Shown: piece by piece, positions 12,021 to 23,294 of the stretch
How positions within the stretch are numbered: position 1 is the stretch's first letter
Layout: each line of letters begins with the position of its first letter
NCBI RefSeq assembly: GCF_932294415.1
Contig: NC_065536.1
Location: 5,156,974-5,220,973 of the forward strand
Direction: 5' to 3'
Source: Quercus robur
Lineage: Eukaryota > Streptophyta > Magnoliopsida > Fagales > Fagaceae
Length of the DNA: 64,000 nucleotides
Notes under the pieces: model-generated
What the model saw: the letters and a program-made list of their open reading frames with translations, nothing else
Databases searched by the model: none
What the model was told of the DNA's origin: nothing
Translations under genes and position numbers: made by a program

Positions 12021-13974
12021 CTATTACTTTCTCGCCACATTCTCGTTCCTCCTTCACTGTCCTCCCAAGGGAATGGACTGACCATGTGGTGGCATGTCTG
12101 TCTGGTACTCTCTAATTATCACTTGTTCCTAAAATCAAACATTCAAACTGCATTGCTGATTTTGTGCCAAAATTTTCTCATTTCTGTTACTGACCATCAA
12201 AAATAGGAACTTTCCTTCATTTTTCTCAACAACCAAACAGTGTCCTATCCTATGTGCATGCAATTTTGTGCACCTTTTAAACCTTTCTAATGATATGATT
12301 GTTCTTTTTCCAGAATTCTTTTGAGCCATCTTTGACACTGTTTTCTTGGAATATTGAGCCATGAGGTACATTACTTTGATACCCAGATGCTATTTTTCTA
12401 TATTTTTGTCTGTGTTTAATGTTTTGATGCATGAATTGATGGTTTAGGGCCTCTCTGGTTCTAGATTTTGGAATACTTATGTGTTTCACTAGTAAAGTTG
12501 GTTAATTTCTGGCTTTTTTGGTTTTATCTGGTTGTATTTTGTTGCATTTGATTGTTACATGGCACTGTTTGCATGGACTATTGAGCTAGCACAGATACTT
12601 TGATACCCATATGTTATTTTCTCTGTTTTATCAGGTTTTGATTCATAAATGGGTTATCTTGAGCCTTTTTGGGTTTATTGGGAAATAAAAAATAAAAAGG
12701 CTTGGACCTTTTTGGTTATGTGTTTCTGTTCTGCTGTTTGGTTTTACTGATGGCTTTGGTTTACTTTTTTCCTTTCTCACTTTTCACTGATTGCATGTAT
12801 TTTACATTTGATTGTTACGTTCATTTAATCACCATTGATTTTTTTTTTTTTTTACTTCAATTGCCATTTCATATCTGCTCTTGCGTTCTTTTTTTTCTTT
12901 TCTTTTTTAAATATTAATGGGCAATATAAGTGCTTCTAATTGAATTGTATACTTGTTTTGCCTTTTCTCAACAAATTTGTTGCTTGAACGAAAAGAATTA
13001 GAGAAATACCTAAAATAATACTTGCTAAAGTAGTATTAACAGAGGACATGCTAGGGAAGAAAGCAATGGAGAATGTGATTTTGGAGAAGAATACATGTGG
13101 CATATCAAACATTGTCTGATATCTGGTTCTTAACACTATTTTTTTGGTGACCAACAGATGTTTTAAGAGATAAAGATCAGTTGTGGTTTAATTGAATTGG
13201 TTTTAAGAGCTTGTACATTGCTGTTGAGAACTTGCATTGGTTTATTTCGGGTGCCATGTTTTGGGATGTATCTAAACCTTTGTTTTGTCTTCTTTATTTC
13301 GTTCCGTTGGTTAAAGGAAGTTGCATTCTATTATTTTCATTTTCCCCTAGCAATGTCTTTGTATGCCTAGATGATTAAGAGCAAAAGGATCATGGAGAAT
13401 GTCTACAATTTGATCTTTTAATATCATCTGTATATCTTGGTTCCTTCTAATCAGCTTATGCACATAGATTTTTTGTCTAATTGAGGATTTATGGAGTGAT
13501 AGTGATATGCTATGCATTCTAGTATTTATGTATTCATTCTGGTGTTAACATAACCTGCATCTGCTTTTCCAACTGCTAGCGAACATTCCCAGCATGTATC
13601 CACAAATGTGAAGTGGAAATTGGAGCTAAAATGCTTCTGAATGTACCACTCCAATTTTCCCATCATGATACGTGGTAGGAAAATGGATGAATACCTAGTT
13701 CATGATTTTCATAAAGTTACGCAAGTCCCTACCATTAGGTGGTAAAACTACATTTGCTCATAAATCATACAGTTTTAAGCAATTTTAGTGATTCTTACCA
13801 TTTACAAAATATAAATATAATGTGATACAAAATATAAATACAGTGTGATATGCCTTGCTTGTGTATATGTTCATCTTTCTTTAATTATCAACAGTTGAAC
13901 TGGTTGATCAATTCTTTGCAACTTATTCAGGGGAAGTACAAATTATTGCAGCATATAGGAAGACGTAGCAGATC
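12021..13974 (+). other. Upstream region of VIP5, probably with a 5' UTR intron
   Basis: The stretch is T-rich on the plus strand, as plant introns are, and has no long ORF. A good splice acceptor (TTATTCAG at 13923-13930) lies 44 bases before the VIP5 start codon, so an intron in the 5' UTR is likely. The matching first exon cannot be placed with confidence. A pyrimidine-rich stretch near 12020-12070 could belong to it. Confidence 0.45.
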
Positions 13975-15963
13975 ATGGCAGACTTGGAAAATTTGCTACT
14001 GGAGGCAGCAGGAAGAACCAGTTTAGCCAGAAGAAACCGGAAACAACTTCCACCATCTAGAAAGCATCATGAGGGTTCATATTCTGATGGTGGAAGTGAC
14101 TCTAGGGATGAAGACTCAGATGATGAACGTAATTATGCACGCCGGAAGCCCTCTAGGTCTCAAGTTCCATTGAAGAAGAGGTTTGACCTTTCTGAAAGAG
14201 ACAATGAACATGAAAGCCATGAAGAAAGGAATCATGATAGTGGTTTTGACCATGAGGGCAACATCAGTGATGAATCTGATGTAGGCAGTGATCTTTACAA
14301 GGATGACAATGACCGGCAAAGGCTTGCAGAAATGACTGAACTTGAAAGAGAAATGATCTTGTCAGAACGAGCATCTAAAAAAAATGATAAGGTCTTGAAG
14401 GAAAAGTTGAGATCAAAGGGAAACAGTGTGACTTCAGCCCTATCTAGAAAAGGTACTCCACCTCTTCCTTCAGCTGGCAGAGTCCGTGCATCTGCTAGGT
14501 CTGCTGAGAGGACAGCTGCCAAACATGATGCACTGAGTGAGTTGCGAGCAAAACGGTTGAAACAACAGGACTCAGAGGCTCATCATAAATCAAAGGATGC
14601 ATCAAGAGGAAGTTCAGGTAGCCAGGGTATTTCACCTATCAAACAGAAAGCCTTCATTGCAGCAAATTCCAGCAGTTCCAGCGAGAGTGAGAGTGTTAGT
14701 AGATCTGACAGTGAAGATGAAGAATCTACTGGGGAAGGCTTTGTTGACAGTGATGAGGATGGGAGCATGCCTGGTTCTGAGGTTCCAACATTTGAGGATA
14801 TAAAGGAAATTACCATTCGGAGGTCAAATCTTGCGAAATGGTTTATGGAACCATTCTTTGAGGAGTTAATCGTAGGTTGTTTTGTGAGGATTGGAATTGG
14901 AAGGTCGAAGGTTGAGTCTATTTACAGGCTCTGCTTGGTCCAGGGTGTTGATGCCACATGCCCTGACCAACAATACAAACTAGAGGGCAAAATCACTCAT
15001 AAGTATCTGAATTGTGTTTGGGGCAGTGATAGCTCTGCTGCTAGGTGGCAGATGGCTATGGTTTCGGATTCAGCACCACGTGAGGAGGAGTTTAAACAAT
15101 GGGTTAGGGAGATGGAGCGAAGTGGTTGTAGGATGCCAAGAAAACAGGCTGTGTTGGAAAAGAGGGAGAGCATTCTAAAACCCTACACATATGTTTACTC
15201 AGCTGCCACAGTGAAGCAAATGTTGCAGGAGAAGAAAAGCACCACATCACGGCCACTAAACATTGCAGTTGAGAAGGACCGCTTGAGGAGGCAGTTGGAA
15301 GTAGCGGTAAGTAAGCATGATGAGGTGGAGGTGGAGAGAATCAAGACTAAGCTGCAGGAATTGGAAGCAACCCGGCTACCCCTGGAGAAAGATGCAAAGG
15401 CTATTAGGCTATCTGAAATGAACAGAAAGAACAGGTTTGAGAATTTCAAAAATGCATCAACAATGAAATCGGTAAATGCAAGTTTAAAAGCTGGGGAGGA
15501 CGGGTATGATCCCTTTTCAAGGAGATGGACAAGGTCGAGGAATTACTATGATCCAAAGCCTGGTGAAGACAATGAGGATAAAGCAGCAAACAATGGTACT
15601 GCTAGTGCTGACAAAAATGGGACAGGATCAAAGGTAACGACAGAGGCTGGCATGGAAACTACAGAAGCAGCCTTAGAAGCTGCAGCTGGTGCAGGGAAAT
15701 TGGTTGACACTAGTGCTCCTGTAGATCATGGAACAGTGTCAAATATAATGCACAATTTTGAGCTGCCTATCTCATTGGCTACTCTTCAGAGTTTTGGTGG
15801 ACCCCAGGGTGCTCAACGTGGATTCTTGGCTAGGAAACAAAAAATAGAGGCTACTGTTGGATACCGAGTCCCAGAGAATGATGGAAAGAGACATGCTCTG
15901 ACACTAACCATTAGTGACTACAAGAGAAGGAGAGGGCTGCTTGAATGTGATGATCAAAGATGA
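13975..15963 (+). CDS. VIP5: VIP5 / RTF1-type Paf1-complex subunit
   Basis: The 662-residue protein has the layout of plant VIP5, the homologue of yeast Rtf1. In the Paf1 complex it associates with RNA polymerase II and promotes histone H2B ubiquitination and H3K4/K36 methylation; in Arabidopsis it supports FLC expression and delays flowering. The N-terminal third is highly charged and Ser/Asp/Glu-rich (for example SDSEDEEST). The Plus3 domain spans about residues 273-398, from FEDIKEITIRRSNLAKWF through the VGCFVRIGIG strand to the CRMPRK region. A Glu/Arg-rich coiled coil covers about 433-495. The C-terminus ends in a basic stretch (TISDYKRRRGLL). The reading frame is uninterrupted in one exon. 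The length is close to Arabidopsis VIP5 (about 640 residues). The first ATG follows an acceptor-like site at 13930. Confidence 0.93.
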   Translation: MADLENLLLEAAGRTSLARRNRKQLPPSRKHHEGSYSDGGSDSRDEDSDDERNYARRKPSRSQVPLKKRFDLSERDNEHESHEERNHDSGFDHEGNISDESDVGSDLYKDDNDRQRLAEMTELEREMILSERASKKNDKVLKEKLRSKGNSVTSALSRKGTPPLPSAGRVRASARSAERTAAKHDALSELRAKRLKQQDSEAHHKSKDASRGSSGSQGISPIKQKAFIAANSSSSSESESVSRSDSEDEESTGEGFVDSDEDGSMPGSEVPTFEDIKEITIRRSNLAKWFMEPFFEELIVGCFVRIGIGRSKVESIYRLCLVQGVDATCPDQQYKLEGKITHKYLNCVWGSDSSAARWQMAMVSDSAPREEEFKQWVREMERSGCRMPRKQAVLEKRESILKPYTYVYSAATVKQMLQEKKSTTSRPLNIAVEKDRLRRQLEVAVSKHDEVEVERIKTKLQELEATRLPLEKDAKAIRLSEMNRKNRFENFKNASTMKSVNASLKAGEDGYDPFSRRWTRSRNYYDPKPGEDNEDKAANNGTASADKNGTGSKVTTEAGMETTEAALEAAAGAGKLVDTSAPVDHGTVSNIMHNFELPISLATLQSFGGPQGAQRGFLARKQKIEATVGYRVPENDGKRHALTLTISDYKRRRGLLECDDQR

Positions 15964-17392
15964 GTTTTTACCCAGTTATGATAATTTTGGTTTGATAGGC
16001 TGTGCTTTTCTTTTAGGGAAAGCTTAATGTAGATGGTTCAATCTGTTAGCTTTTTGATGTCCTAGAACAAAAGTTAGACCACTTTTATGTTTTTAACAAT
16101 GCTATGTATACTGTCTATGGTTTTGTTATGTGTAATTTTGCTCCACATGGTGTATAAAATCTTATTATCTAGTCTTGATTGGCATTAATGAAAGATTTTG
16201 TTCTGTTTTGGTGGAATGGAAGAGCAGGGCAAATGCAGCTGTTTAGGTTGAATCATGAATATGTTGGAAAAGATCTCACTTCTACTGATTTCCCTAGAAA
16301 TGTCCACTAAAAGAATACTGAAATAGCATATAAGCCGGTTATCAGTTATTGGTTTTCTGAAAAAGGTCTCTGCTTCATTTGTTTCATCAATATTGGCAGG
16401 CTAGAGGGACTCAGTCACCAAATTAGATACAGGAAGGTTCTTTGGTATTTCCTTCGCCTCAACATTTTCCTTAAACTCGCCATGGCAATAAGCTTTATTG
16501 AGAAAACAGCTTCCTGTTCCCACAGCCTTTAGCTATGATAAAGAACTGAAAGACTTGAATCAAATTTCTTCAACGTTTTTATATCAGTTTTTGTCGACGT
16601 TTTTGGAGTTAGTCTTAGAGGCTAAGAGATACAAGTTCCAAATGAAACCAATGAGTGCAATGCGCCAACTACCATTAATGCAGGAATGACAAAAGTAAAA
16701 GATCAAGATATTACAACAGTTGTATATGACTGACCCTACTAATCCGATGTAGATCCAAGTCGTTCCCAAAATATTTGAAATCAAGGCTTAGTAGTTGTTG
16801 TATATGACATTGACAACAGTTAATGATCAAGAAAGTGCCGATGAAATGGACATGCTTTGCTATTGATGAATGATAAGCAATGCCATACAAACAGCATTAC
16901 AAGAAGCAAAAGCCACCAAAAAAAAAAAAAAAAACATTAATCAGAGAAAATGGATGCAGTATGATTGCATATATTTTAAAAAATAGCAATATATATTCAT
17001 GCATCTTTTCAGCCAAAATACAATATAAAAATTATGTAAAATGGCTATAAAAGAATCCCCTTTTTATATCTCACCCACTGCCTTGTAATGGGTAAATGAA
17101 TTGGTAAACATGTTGTACTTGTTAGAATTTACATATAGATGACCAAAGCAAGGCGCCATGAAATAAGGCACCTCAACATGGTCATTTTATCCTCTAAAGC
17201 CGATCAACTATATCAATTAATCGGGTGACAAATGACATTATTATTGTACAGCAACACGTAAAACGAATGCTTTATGTTGCACTTTGAGGTTGATATTTTT
17301 TTTCTTTATCAAACACTAATAAACTCTATCCTACACTTGTGGCTGTACAGTAAAAAGGTGTTGAGTCCCGACTTCCGGAAAATGAATTCTCA
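15964..17392. other. VIP5 3' UTR and intergenic spacer
   Basis: The first 250 bases are T-rich, with near-AATAAA signals (AATGAAAG near 16188) that could serve as polyadenylation signals for VIP5. The rest is AT-rich, with an A run at 16918-16934 and no supported gene. The convergent invertase ends at 17393, and its own 3' UTR probably occupies the last 100-200 bases. Confidence 0.5.
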
Positions 17393-20300
17393 TTATACAA
17401 GTATCTGAGACTTTGCAGCAAAGCGAGAGCATTTCTTCCGACCACTCTTGCTAAGTGCACAAACACAGATCTCAAGAAGCTCATAATCCTCCTCCCAGAA
17501 TAACATGGAAGCCATCTCTGGATTCTGCAAGAGCAATTTAGATGCAAGAAACCCAGCAACAGTCCACGTTTGGAAATGTCGGGCTTGCTTTCCAATAAAC
17601 CTCCCTGTCTGGGTATCATAATATTCAGGCCAATGGTCAACTGGAAGCCTCTTCTCAGCCAAATCAACAGCTTTTTGGGCTAGTTCAAATCTGCCCATCT
17701 TCATGCATGCCAATGTGAACTGAAAATAGTAGAAGACAATATTTTAGAAACTACAGATAAATTTTGCCGATACACAAGAAAGATGAATGTTGTGTCAAAA
17801 TTAGTTTGTATATCTTAAAAATTTCTCCCCCAACTTGCCCCAAATTCTGCCATTACACAGAGAACAAAGCAACTTCTTTCTTCTTTTTTATTTTATGGCC
17901 ACAATTTATTCAAATTTATCCACTTTTTATGTCAATAACCAAGTACATAAATTGGCCAGCAAGGCAGCTAACAAATGAAGCAGCACATGACACTATTTGA
18001 CCTACACACTTATCATGCATAAGAGGTTAGGAGCGCCACGTTGATCGGCCTGCCTAACATTATCAATGGTTCCTAGTGGATCCTGCCTATTACTTGCAGA
18101 GCTCCCAATGTAAACCAAAGGCTGAATTAGGATATGCATTTTTTTTTTTTTTTTTGATAAGTGAATTAGGACATGCATATCGACATTCAATTCCAGAAAA
18201 AATCCAAATTTGTTGAGCATTCCTCAATAATAATTTAAAGAAACCAAATCCAGGCTTACCTGCCACAGGAGTGTCGGCCAGGATCCACCATTATGATATG
18301 ACCATGGGCTGCAAGAATAAAACAAACATTTTAGTTTGATGGAAATTTTTGAAAGAACACTAAACAACTAGCCATATAGCTATAATCTGCACATGCACAC
18401 ATGTACAATAGTCCACACACAGAAAAAGAGAGAGAGAGAGTATAAGAAGAAAAATCACGTATTCTTAGGGTCACTGCCAGTGATTATTCGCCATTCCTCA
18501 AACTCAAAGGCAGGGTAGCATATCTTAAGTGGCATATGGCCCACAAGATCATCCCATTTGGCTTCAATGAGATTTAACATAGCTGTATTTTGTCTTGGAG
18601 TGCCCAAAGATGAAACAATAGACCAAAGATTTCCAAGCGTGAAAAACCTAAAATCCATGTGAGCAGGCTGTAGATTACCCATCATATAGCCGCCTTCCTC
18701 TGGAATCCAATCCATCAGCCAAGAAGGAATTTGTTCAGGATAGATATTGAATTTGTTGGTGGCATCCATGGAATATTCCTCCGTTTTATATCGGTAAATC
18801 TCATTGATTTTTTTCATGTCCACCCAATAGTATTCTCTTATGTGGAAAGACAGTGCACTGAGCCTATTGTTGATGGCTCTCACCAGATTCTTGGATCCAT
18901 CATTTACAGCAAGCATTTCACGGGAGCAGCGAAGAGCTGAGTAAAACAGGGCCTGTAAAATCAAATTTCCCAGGAATGAGATACATCAAACATGAGGTAA
19001 CATAAATAAAGTTGGCAACTTGGCATAAGAAAAATGTTATATATATTTATATATATATTAGAAACAAATGCATCAGATCAGGGGGCATGGGCAGTTAAGC
19101 GGTAACCAATGACTTCCAGAAATCTTAGCTTCAAAGATCTTCAGGATATTTTTTTATACATCAAGTCATCAATAACAGCAATGTGGGGTTAAATCCTTCA
19201 CCAAGCGCCTTTCTACACATTCTAGAGAGTTTCAAAACAATCCAAGTTTTCAAAAATGCTAAAGAAGATTCAAAATCCCTAGTTAATATCTCCAGGACAC
19301 AAGTCATCAGACTTTTGGTCATAGGGTTGAGATTATCACATGCTACACCTAGAGGTGACCTTCAAAAAAGCAAGCTGGCTTAACTTTTCATGTTACCAAT
19401 GCCAGTGTTAGAAAACACTCAATAATGAGCATTTGTGTGATAGAGCAATAAAATTAGAAAAGAACCCTTCATTTATTATCTAAAGTTCGCTGAAATACAG
19501 TGGTACATGAGTGCGTTTGGGAAGAGATGAAAGTTGAAGCTTATTAGAGTTTTTAGCTTATGTTTGCTACTATTCATAGGGCCCATTGCACTTTTTAGTA
19601 CTATTCATGAGTCTCATTGTACGATTCAGCTAACTTTTAGCATTTTTTTAAAGTACTTTCGACAAAAAGTTTTCAGTTTTAGCTAAATAAGCTATTTCCA
19701 AACGGACCCTAGTGCCTAAGCCAATTAATCAAAACACACACAACAACACTATGAAGCAATTAAGAAATTATCAAATAAATTGAACTCACTTGGATCTCGA
19801 GGGGGTGACCGTGAATACCCATCCGCCGGTCTATCATGCAGGAGCCATCAGTGACCAACAGAGAAGGAAACATATCAAACCCATCGGTTAAACACAAGTT
19901 CAGTATCATTTTTAAGCCAGTCTGAACATCCACCCTTTCTTGTAATGCATAGTCACCAGTGAGTTTTCCATAAGCCCTCAATAGGATAATCCACCACAAC
20001 CCTACCAAAAGAAGCAAAATACAACAACAAATACCAAGTCATTATATGCTATAAGAAAAGCATTCTTTCAGCATCAATTATTGAGTACATAAGTTAGACA
20101 ATGAAATCCTACTGTGAAAAATGTAGAGGCCAATAATGGTGGATTCTACAACATTCTTAATTCAAAATAATTGCAAATTCTAGCATGCATTATCTACAAC
20201 ATTCCACTATAGTATTACACTAACCAGAATCCACAGGTGCAACACGACCAATAGCTGATTCACCAAAATCTGGATCTAGAACTTCTTCATACTTATTTTC

Positions 20301-21713
20301 CTCGAGAGGCACAGTTCTAACTTTAAAGCTTGCAGGCATCAAGCCCTGCCCTGGGCTATAGCAGTCCACTGTTTTCTCCCAACTCTACATGATAAACAAG
20401 AAAACAATCATGGATTCTAGTAATCTCAAGCATTAAACCATTAATGTATCTAAAATTTGCAGGCACTGTTCTTAGATTAAAGTTAGCCAAGACCCAGTCA
20501 CCTACGCATTTGTAAAAGCAGTAACATCATACGCTACACAAGGGAAGAGCAACATATTTCCCCCTGAAAACATGACAAACTAATGAAAGGCCACACTTCT
20601 ATCAGGGCAACATTGAAAACACTATAATATAACATCTTTAGCACTTGAAACCACAAATTTGCACATTTACATTAGCCACCAACAAAATTACCTTAAAAGG
20701 TTTCCCTCACAACAAAATAAATCAAAATCACCTAAATTAGTAAGTGGTTACACCAAAAGTACGTTTAAGACATTTAGATGTTAAGACTCATAAATGAAAT
20801 GAGGTTTCCACCATTTATTATTCATATACCAAAAAAAAGACATACATTTAACAATAAAACAGTACTTACTATATAACAAAAAACAACACCAATCAATAAA
20901 CCAATTAAGGAACAAGAATTCGAATAGTTTGTTGTTGCTATTATTTACCTGCAATTGCAAGGTATGAAGGAGAAAGTTCCTAACAATCTCTCCTTCTCCT
21001 TTAAGCAAGAATGCAAGTGCTGAGGGGACGAAATCCCTGATAAACACCTGATCATAATTCAATGGTTGCTTATCCCCGGGGTCATTCGCCGCCACCGTCC
21101 CCACAGGACTCCCGCAATAATACACAACAGCCTCTCTCAACAACCTCCATGCTTCTTTCTCCACCTCACTCTCCTCCACCACCACCTTGGGTTCAATCAA
21201 ACCCTCCAAATTCCTTAAATTCACATCACCAACACCAACACCACCATCAACCTCTATCCTAGAGCCTTCTTCCGCAACCATATTCTCATCTTTGTCAATT
21301 CTCTCTACCACCAATGGCTTCACATTCATGCCACCATTGTTACCTTGCACATAGATTCTCTCAAAGCTGTTCTCATTCACGCGTGTCTCCACAGCAGTGG
21401 AAAGCACCCTAGAAACAATATAGCTACCCCTACCATTGGAAAACCCACCAATACCATTAGGCTTAGACTGGTAAAAACCTGAGCTTGGGAATCGAAAAGC
21501 CATGTGGGTATTGCGAATAAAGCGAGCAGAGACCAAAACACGAAAAGGGTGTGCTTGGGTCTGCGAGTTTGGATTGAAAAACTGTGAGTTTCGACATGAG
21601 GAGAGGATTTTGGAAGTGGATTTCATGGTTGGTTTGATGAGGAATCTGATTGTGTTCATATGGACGAAGTTTTGTGATTGAACAAGTTGAGAAAATCTAT
21701 GTGGTGGAAACAA
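17393..21713 (-). CDS. Alkaline/neutral invertase (GH100), alpha clade, probably mitochondrial
   Basis: This gene encodes a sucrose-hydrolysing glycoside hydrolase family 100 enzyme. Six exons join in frame with GT-AG borders: 21713-20949, 20384-20225, 20001-19790, 18952-18459, 18308-18260 and 17719-17393, giving 668 residues. Six exons are typical of the alpha clade, which holds the organelle forms. Residues 1 to about 100 are Arg/Ser-rich and poor in acids, like a mitochondrial leader. The catalytic domain begins near [20 protein letters not shown]. The expected catalytic Asp (D227 in FIRDF) and Glu (E592 in WPEYYD) are both present, as are the signatures [17 protein letters not shown] and [19 protein letters not shown] second in-frame ATG at 21659 ([10 protein letters not shown]) is an alternative start giving 650 residues and a more typical leader. 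No disabling change was seen. I cannot say which paralogue (A or C type) it is. Confidence 0.92.
19511..19710. mobile_element. MITE-like element in invertase intron 3
   Basis: The ends read GTGCGTTTGGGAAG and, inverted, AGGGTCCGTTTGGAAA, close to the common plant 'GGTCCGTTTGG' MITE terminus. The interior holds two ACTATTCAT motifs. It is about 200 bp, has no coding capacity and lies wholly within the intron. The target duplication is not clear. Confidence 0.5.
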
Positions 21714-23114
21714 AGGTTATGCATATAGAGAATTTGGGATTTTTTTTTTCTATGAGACTTTGGTGTCAAATAGAAAAAAAAAAATGGTGGCTTTGAGAAT
21801 TGAGAGAGTTGGAAATGGAAGAAAACAATGGGAATGAAAGTAAAAAAAGAGGGGAGGTGGTGGTTTTTATGTTAGGCGGCGAAGAGGAAAGTCTTGCCTT
21901 GTATAAGAAGATATTTATTTTATTGCTTTTTTTTTTTTTTTTTTTCCCTCAAATTTAAGAAGATTTTATTATTTAATATCTGGTTTCATTTTTTTGGGAT
22001 TTTTTAAGTGATTATAATTTTTTTTTTTTAAAATGTACTTAATTGTTTTCATAAAATGGTTTAAATTTTTATGACCATCAAAATAAAAAAATGATAGATA
22101 TTTATTTGAGAATGGTTTATTTTCGAAAGTTTATTTGCATAGTGTGAAACAAAAAGTTAAAAATTAGCTTATTTCAAGGTGGTAGTCAAAGCAAAATGCT
22201 AAGTTACCAAATGTACACTGATAATTTAGGAGAGAAAAATTAGAAGTCAGCAACTATTTGATGTATTTGACATCAATGAACCAAAAACAAACATGAGTGA
22301 ACTCCAATATAACATTTATTTATTTATTTATTTATGTGAGACATGGAGTTATATGTATGTTGAATAAATTACCATACTTATAAAATGATAGAAAGTGGCT
22401 TCATTGTCACCATTAATTAGTTGAATTTAAGGAGAGGAAAAAAAAGGTATAAAGTGGCTTCATTGTCACCATTAATTAGTTGAATTTATGGAGAAGAAAA
22501 ATAGATGTTTGAGGTATAGTTCATTCAATTTTTTGTGGCATCTTCCATAATAAAAAGAAAATTTCTACACACTTTTATAAAAATCATAGGTAGGAAATTG
22601 TTAGTAGTTCTAATTTAAACTTATTATTGAAATTACAATTTTGTCAACTAATAACAATTTGTAACAACTTGCCACTTGAAATTTATTGTAAAAATAATGT
22701 AGAAATAACATTTTTCTAATAATAAAAAAAGTTGAATTTAACAAAAATTAGTAGAATAAATTTGTATGATAGAATCTTTTTTTTTTTTTTTTTTTGGAGA
22801 AGATTGTTTAGTAGAATCTGATTGTGTTATATATTGATCTTGAATGGTACTCATGGAGAAAGTTATGGGGGGTGGTACTCCTTAACTAGTGAAAGTTTAT
22901 ATGCATGATCTGCATTCTCTATTACTTTGGTAATTTAATGAAACAATTATTAAACTAAATATTCAGCTAAAGTGCTCAAAGTATTTTTTTTTCTTTCTTT
23001 CTTTTTAGTGTGGAAGAATCAAGTGCTCAAAGCTATCTTCAAATAGTTGCTACATCTTTAATTAAGTTTTGGAGTTATGAAACAAAACATCCTTTAGCAT
23101 CCAAATATTTTATA
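21714..23114. other. Invertase promoter side and AT-rich spacer
   Basis: The first 200 bases upstream of the invertase include a purine-rich stretch on the plus strand (pyrimidine-rich in the direction of the gene), a likely 5' UTR. Beyond that the DNA is AT-rich with poly-T runs (21930-21950, 22020-22030, 22778-22796) and an ATTT microsatellite near 22316-22335. No gene is supported. Confidence 0.5.
22391..22501. repeat. Tandem duplication, 59-bp period
   Basis: The segment AAAGTGGCTTCATTGTCACC and the bases after it through GTTGAATTTA occur at 22392 and again at 22451, with only a few differences at the ends. This is a simple local two-copy duplication. Confidence 0.85.
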
Positions 23115-23294
23115 CTCCCTCCATCCCATATATTATTGTCTTGTTTAAAAGATTCAAGATTTTTAGGGAATTTCACGATTTTATTTCAAATAAAAGGGTA
23201 TAAATTTTCAACACTACCATTTTTCAATTTTCTTTTGATGAATGTCATTCTCGAAATAAATGTCTTTTTTACTTTAAACTAAAAAAAAATGGAG
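23115..23294. mobile_element. Stowaway-like MITE
   Basis: The left end reads CTCCCTCCATCCCATATATT and the right end AAAATGGAG, the inverse of the first bases. Both are bordered by TA (23113-23114 and 23295-23296), the Tc1/mariner target. The length of about 180 bp and AT-rich interior fit. The right end matches for only a few bases, so the copy is worn. Confidence 0.6.

Noticed and set aside
14116-15449. Several ORFs antisense or out of frame to VIP5
   Set aside because: Shadows of the 662-residue VIP5 frame.
21062-21262. Pro/His-rich plus-strand ORF
   Set aside because: Antisense to invertase exon 1, and explained by that exon's codons.
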